8,622 bases of DNA from Lysobacteraceae bacterium (GTDB taxonomy: Bacteria > Pseudomonadota > Gammaproteobacteria > Xanthomonadales > Xanthomonadaceae). Shown here piece after piece: positions 5,714-8,622 of the stretch. The first letter of the stretch is position 1; the number at the start of each line of letters is the position of its first letter. Location: NCBI GenBank assembly GCA_027483745.1, contig JAIXTZ010000217.1, positions 1-8,622 of the forward strand. The letters are read 5' to 3'. A model generated the notes under the pieces. The model saw only the letters and a list, made by a program, of their open reading frames with translations, was not told where the DNA came from and did no database searches. The translations under genes and the position numbers were made by a program.

Positions 5714-7000
5714 TCAGCGCGCCGCGAGCTGGAAGCCTTCGATGCGCTTCAGCTGGGCCAGCGCCGGCGCCGTGGCGCGGCGGTACTCGGCCAGCGCTGC
5801 GCCGGTCAGCGGCTCGGGCTTCGGCATCGTCACCGTCAGCGGATTGCGGTGGACGCCATTGACGCGGAATTCGTAGTGCAGGTGCGGGCCTGACGACAGG
5901 CCGCTCGTACCCACGTAGCCGATGGTGCGGCCCTGCTGGACGCGCTGGCCCACGCGGTAGCTGCCCAGTCGCGACATGTGCGCGTACAGCGTGGTGATGC
6001 CGTTGCCGTGGTCGAGGATGACGGTGCGGCCGTACCCGTTCTGCCAGCCGGCGAACTTCACCCGCGCATCGCCGGCCGCGAAGATCGGCGTGCCGGTCGG
6101 GGCGGCGTAATCGACGCCCTTGTGCATGCGCATGCGGCCGAGGATCGGGTGGCGTCGCGCGCCGAAGCCCGAGCTCAAGCGCGCAAATTCGATCGGCGTG
6201 CGCATGAAGCTCTTGCGCAGCGGGCGGCCGTCGAGGTCGAAGAACTCCTGCTGGCCGTTGTGCTCGAAGCGCACCGCCGTGTAGGGCTTGCCCTGGTTGA
6301 TGAAGTTGACCGCGACCACGCCGCCGTCGCGCAGGCGCTCACCCTCGCGCCACAGTTCCTCATAGACGATCTGGAAGGCATCGCCCTCGCGAAGGTCCTG
6401 GGCGAAGTCGATGTCGTACTGCAGGGCCTTCACCATGTCGTTCATGACGGCCGCGCTGAGGCCGGCCTTCGCGCCATCGGCGAACAGCGAGCTGCGGATC
6501 GTGCCGCCGGCGATCACCACGCGGCGCTCCATCGGCCGCTCTATCACTTCGCGTTCGATGCCAGATTCCGACACCGCCAACTGCACGCGCTTGCTTTCGT
6601 CCTGGTCGAAGCGCAGGCCCTTGAGCTCGCCGTCGGCACCGATCTCGAAAGCGAGTTCGCTGCCCACGCGCAGACGCGAAGCCATCTGGCTGGCCTCCGG
6701 CACCTCCAGCACGCGATGCATGGTGCTGGCGGGCAAGCCGAGATCGGCGAACACGCTGCCCAGGGTTTGGCCGGAAGCGATGCGCACCGTTTGCCAGTCA
6801 TTGCGCGGCGCGCTGGTGGCGGTCGCGACGGGCGGCGGGGGCAGGGCGATGGCCTGCGTCACACGTTCCGGCTGGGCTTCCCGTTCCATTGCGCCATCCA
6901 GCGCCGGAACGATCGATCCGAGCAGCACAGCAAGGGCGCCCGCGAGGGCGATCGGCAGGGCTCGCGGCGCCTTGGGCGCGAGACGGCGGGCATTCGACAA
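5714..7000 (-). CDS. Periplasmic M23 family murein DD-endopeptidase (MepM/ShyA-like)
   Basis: This is a predicted zinc endopeptidase that cuts peptide crosslinks in peptidoglycan during wall growth. The 428-residue chain begins with a basic stretch and one hydrophobic segment (about 14-34) that is a membrane anchor or uncleaved signal, then a Pro-rich linker (53-58). Next comes an OapA/LysM-like domain (about 68-125, with VRIASGQTLGSVFADLGLP), a Csd3-type second domain (about 165-265), and the M23 catalytic domain (about 270-390). Zinc ligands are H293 and D297 (HKGVD) and H375 in HLHYE, with H341 (YAHM) and H373 as catalytic histidines, so the active site is complete. In this family the N-terminal domains can block the active site, giving a regulated enzyme. 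The start is TTG at 7000, supported by GGAG 7 nt upstream; the nearest ATG (6993) is in another frame. It is the first gene of a pair with anmK and diverges from tyrS. It could be named mepM; the bond specificity is inferred. Confidence 0.92.
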   Translation of the reverse strand: MSNARRLAPKAPRALPIALAGALAVLLGSIVPALDGAMEREAQPERVTQAIALPPPPVATATSAPRNDWQTVRIASGQTLGSVFADLGLPASTMHRVLEVPEASQMASRLRVGSELAFEIGADGELKGLRFDQDESKRVQLAVSESGIEREVIERPMERRVVIAGGTIRSSLFADGAKAGLSAAVMNDMVKALQYDIDFAQDLREGDAFQIVYEELWREGERLRDGGVVAVNFINQGKPYTAVRFEHNGQQEFFDLDGRPLRKSFMRTPIEFARLSSGFGARRHPILGRMRMHKGVDYAAPTGTPIFAAGDARVKFAGWQNGYGRTVILDHGNGITTLYAHMSRLGSYRVGQRVQQGRTIGYVGTSGLSSGPHLHYEFRVNGVHRNPLTVTMPKPEPLTGAALAEYRRATAPALAQLKRIEGFQLAAR

Positions 7001-7007
7001 GGCGCAA

Positions 7008-7011
7008 CTCC
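7008..7011 (-). promoter_or_regulatory. Ribosome binding site supporting a TTG start for the M23 gene
   Basis: On the minus strand GGAG is followed by 7 nt and then TTG at 7000. No ATG in the same frame lies before the hydrophobic segment, so this site decides the start. TTG starts are usually inefficient, which may keep expression of a potentially harmful wall hydrolase low. Confidence 0.6.
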
Positions 7012-7030
7012 GGAAGACGGCAACGGTCGT

Positions 7031-7060
7031 AACTTACCCACAGCCGAAAACCATCGTCAA
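7031..7060 (-). promoter_or_regulatory. Candidate sigma70 promoter for the M23-anmK pair
   Basis: On the minus strand TTGACG (7055-7060) matches the -35 consensus in five of six positions. Eighteen nt later TAAGTT (7031-7036) is a poor -10 with three of six matches. Transcription would begin near 7024 and give a leader of about 24 nt with the GGAG site. Promoter recognition by eye in GC-rich DNA is unreliable. Confidence 0.4.
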
Positions 7061-7073
7061 ACCTTTGAAGCGC

Positions 7074-7101
7074 TTGGTTTTTTTGAGCCCCAGCGTTTAA
7101 C
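7074..7101 (+). promoter_or_regulatory. Candidate promoter for tyrS
   Basis: TTGGTT (7074-7079) and TTTAAC (7096-7101, four of six matches to the -10 consensus) are 16 nt apart and are the best pair I see upstream of tyrS. The -10 overlaps the palindrome at 7097-7111. The leader would be about 60 nt. I see no T-box, and none is expected in this group. Confidence 0.35.
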
Positions 7102-7111
7102 CTGAGGTTAA
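7097..7111. repeat. 15-bp palindrome in the M23/tyrS divergent promoter region
   Basis: TTAACCT and AGGTTAA form a perfect 7-bp inverted repeat around a single G. It is AT-rich in a region of high GC, lies over the candidate -10 of tyrS and about 35 bp upstream of the candidate -35 of the M23 gene, so it is well placed for a dimeric regulator. Its binding protein, if any, is unknown to me; it does not match the TyrR box. Confidence 0.45.
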
Positions 7112-7169
7112 CGCGCCGGCCTCCGTTCCGGGGCCCCACTCACCCTTTCATCGTTATGAAGTGCCGCCC

Positions 7170-8381
7170 ATGACCACGCCGGACACCGCCCTTGCGCAAC
7201 TCGCGCGCGGGACGGACGACATCATCAAGCTCGAGGACCTCGCCGCCCGCCTTGCCACCGGCCGGCCGCTGCGCATCAAAGCGGGCTTCGACCCGACCGC
7301 GCCGGACCTGCACCTCGGCCACACCGTGCTGCTCAACAAGATGCGGCAGTTCCAGGATCTCGGGCACCAGGTGATCTTCCTGATCGGCGACTTCACCGGG
7401 ATGATCGGCGACCCGACCGGCAAGAGCGCCACCCGCAAGCCGCTGACCCGCGAGGACGTCCTCGCGAACGCCCAGACCTATGCCGACCAGGTCTTCAAGA
7501 TCCTCGACCGGGACAAGACTGAGGTCCGCTTCAATAGTGAGTGGTTCGGTGCCATGACGGCGGCCGACATGATCAAGCTGGCGGCGCAGCACACGGTGGC
7601 GCGGATGTTGGAGCGCGACGACTTCCAGAAGCGCTTCAGCGGCCAGCAGCCGATCGCCATCCATGAGTTCCTCTACCCGCTGGTGCAGGGCTACGACTCC
7701 GTGGCGCTGAAGGCCGACGTCGAATTGGGTGGCACCGACCAGCGCTTCAACTTGTTGATGGGCCGCGGCCTGCAGGAGCACCACGGCCAGGCGCCGCAGG
7801 TCGTCATGACGATGCCGCTGCTCGAGGGGCTCGATGGCGTCAACAAGATGAGCAAGTCGCTCGGCAACTACATCGGCATCGACGAGCCCGCCATCGACAT
7901 CGTCACCAAGACGATGAAGATCGGCGACGAGCTGATGTGGCGATGGATCGAATTGCTCAGCTTCGAGATCTCTCTGGCCGAACTGGCTTCGTTGAAGACG
8001 GAGGTCGCGGCCGGCACGGTCCACCCGCGCGACCTGAAGCTGCGGCTTGCCCGCGAACTGGCGGTGCGCTTCCACGGCGCCGCCGAGGCCGAGAAGGCGA
8101 TTGCGGGTTGGCAGGCGGTGGTGACGGGCGCCGGCGATACCTCCCAGCTCCCGCTCACCGAGCTCGCGGCGCCGGCCGAAGGGCTGCGAATCGCGGCGCT
8201 GCTGACGCAGGCCGGCCTGACGCCGAGCAACTCGGAAGCGATGCGCAAACTGAAAGAGCGCGCCGTACGTATTGATGGCGACGTGTTCGAAGACCCGCAG
8301 CGCGCGTTCTTGCCGGGGTTCGAGGCCGTGCTCCAGGTCGGCAAGCGCACCTTCGCGCGCATCCGCCTCGTGGCGGGCTGA
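7170..8381 (+). CDS. tyrS: Tyrosyl-tRNA synthetase (KMSKS/TyrZ type)
   Basis: This class I aminoacyl-tRNA synthetase charges tRNA-Tyr with tyrosine using ATP in the cytoplasm. The product is 403 residues. The Rossmann catalytic domain shows [15 protein letters not shown] (37-51) with the HIGH-type motif HLGH at 48-51, [14 protein letters not shown] (73-86), GGTDQRFN (187-194), and the second signature KMSKS at 226-230. A C-terminal S4 RNA-binding domain spans about 337-400. KMSKS places it with the TyrZ-like group rather than the E. coli-like TyrRS group, which has KFGKT. I chose the ATG at 7170; a GTG at 7161 would add three residues. The Shine-Dalgarno is weak (GAAG, 7158-7161, 8 nt spacing). 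A tiny reading frame ends across this start codon (see findings). It is divergent from the M23 gene and followed by predicted rRNA promoters. Confidence 0.97.
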   Translation: MTTPDTALAQLARGTDDIIKLEDLAARLATGRPLRIKAGFDPTAPDLHLGHTVLLNKMRQFQDLGHQVIFLIGDFTGMIGDPTGKSATRKPLTREDVLANAQTYADQVFKILDRDKTEVRFNSEWFGAMTAADMIKLAAQHTVARMLERDDFQKRFSGQQPIAIHEFLYPLVQGYDSVALKADVELGGTDQRFNLLMGRGLQEHHGQAPQVVMTMPLLEGLDGVNKMSKSLGNYIGIDEPAIDIVTKTMKIGDELMWRWIELLSFEISLAELASLKTEVAAGTVHPRDLKLRLARELAVRFHGAAEAEKAIAGWQAVVTGAGDTSQLPLTELAAPAEGLRIAALLTQAGLTPSNSEAMRKLKERAVRIDGDVFEDPQRAFLPGFEAVLQVGKRTFARIRLVAG

Positions 8382-8398
8382 GGGTTCCGCGCACGCTC

Positions 8399-8447
8399 GT
8401 TCAGTTTCGGGCCGCACTTGGCCGGGTTTTCGCGGCCGAAACTGAAC
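8399..8447. repeat. Long inverted repeat downstream of tyrS, possible terminator
   Basis: The left arm 8399-8415 and the right arm 8432-8447 pair over 16 bp with one bulged G in the left arm; the loop is 16 nt (8416-8431). The arms end in GTTCAGTTTCGG and CCGAAACTGAAC. The repeat begins 17 nt after the tyrS stop, the right place for a terminator, but no T-run follows on either strand, so it is not a standard intrinsic terminator. It could also isolate tyrS transcription from the promoters downstream, or bind protein as DNA. Confidence 0.7.
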
Positions 8448-8484
8448 AGCAATCCCGCTTGGCGGAAAACACATCGTGAAGGGC

Positions 8485-8514
8485 TTGCGACGCGCTGCGT
8501 CGGTTGCCTATAGT
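8485..8514 (+). promoter_or_regulatory. Predicted upstream promoter (P1) of an rRNA operon
   Basis: TTGCGA (8485-8490) and TATAGT (8509-8514) are 18 nt apart. The bases after the -10 are GC-rich (TCGCGCCCC), the type of discriminator associated with ppGpp/DksA control of stable RNA promoters. Between this and the next promoter I see no open reading frame, only a small CCCG-GAAA-CGGG hairpin (8536-8547) and an 8-bp direct repeat GGGTGGCC (8530-8537 and 8546-8553). Confidence 0.5.
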
Positions 8515-8593
8515 TCGCGCCCCTTCGCTGGGTGGCCCGGAAACGGGGTGGCCGGCGGAGGGGGGTTGAGAAGAAAGTTTGCGCTTTACGGTG

Positions 8594-8621
8594 TTGACGA
8601 ACTTCGAAACTGCTGTATAGT
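8594..8621 (+). promoter_or_regulatory. Predicted strong promoter (P2) of an rRNA operon at the window edge
   Basis: TTGACG (8594-8599) and TATAGT (8616-8621) are each one base from the sigma70 consensus and 16 nt apart, the best promoter in the window. A moderately A/T-rich stretch just upstream (8566-8588) could act as an UP element. The transcript would start beyond the window. The strength, the tandem arrangement and the tyrS neighbour fit a ribosomal RNA operon, but no rRNA base is visible here, so the target is inferred. Confidence 0.65.
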
Positions 8622-8622
8622 G

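Noticed and set aside
4688..5893. Long open frame on the plus strand opposite anmK and the end of the M23 gene
   Set aside because: It is a shadow of the high GC third positions; both overlapped genes are complete with family motifs.
7059..7084. AAACC...GGTTT followed by seven T, resembling an intrinsic terminator
   Set aside because: The arms are asymmetric by 4 nt around AAGCGCTT, it lies upstream of both divergent genes where nothing needs to end on the plus strand, and the T-run fits a promoter region better.
5978..7105. Long open frame on the plus strand opposite the M23 gene
   Set aside because: Same composition artefact, rich in Ala, Arg, His and Glu with no motif, and it runs through the divergent promoter region.
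7112..7169. T-box or tyrosine attenuator in the tyrS leader
   Set aside because: The leader is only about 60 nt, has no terminator with a T-run, no T-box core and no run of Tyr codons.
7140..8474. Open frame of 444 codons on the minus strand opposite tyrS
   Set aside because: It mirrors all of tyrS, has low-complexity antisense composition and even crosses the inverted repeat at 8399-8447.

Overview
The window looks like a stretch of chromosome from a high-GC gammaproteobacterium, most likely Xanthomonadales (Lysobacter, Luteimonas, Xanthomonas and relatives). This rests on the strongly GC-biased third codon positions, on the gene set (an AlgC-type phosphohexomutase, pyrE, an ExoA/Xth-type nuclease, ampG, anmK, a MepM-like M23 peptidase, a KMSKS-type tyrS) and on the order as I remember it from that group. 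It is inference from recall, not from a search. I see no insertion sequence, prophage, CRISPR array or tRNA. It is a compact housekeeping region.

Layout. 1-540 (+) is the C-terminal end of a phosphomannomutase/phosphoglucomutase that enters from the left edge. It converges on a minus-strand pair: pyrE (1956 to 1306) followed 6 nt later by a secreted DUF4124 coiled-coil protein (1299 to 598). A 134-nt divergent region (1957-2090) separates pyrE from a plus-strand group: an exonuclease III/AP endonuclease gene (2091-2861), an ampG muropeptide permease overlapping it by 11 nt (2851-4209), and a small ribbon-helix-helix-like protein (4238-4522). This group converges, with a 15-nt gap, on a second minus-strand pair: an M23 endopeptidase with a TTG start (7000 to 5714) and anmK with a GTG start (5707 to 4538). 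A 169-nt divergent region (7001-7169) with promoter-like elements and a 15-bp palindrome leads to tyrS (7170-8381, +). The last 241 nt hold a long inverted repeat and two strong sigma70-type promoters. The second ends at the window edge and most probably drives a ribosomal RNA operon just outside.

How the genes work together. Three of the central genes belong to the murein cycle: the M23 peptidase cuts peptide crosslinks in the periplasm, AmpG imports anhydro-muropeptides, and AnmK phosphorylates the anhMurNAc released from them so that it can be reused. They lie tail to tail around the small RHH-like gene, which is the least explained gene here. pyrE (pyrimidine synthesis), the phosphohexomutase (sugar nucleotides for polysaccharide or LPS) and tyrS plus the predicted rRNA promoters are growth-linked housekeeping functions.

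I found no convincing new multi-gene system. The items most worth checking are the orphan RHH-like gene inside the murein-recycling cluster, the palindrome in the M23/tyrS divergent promoter, and the long inverted repeat in front of the predicted rRNA promoters.
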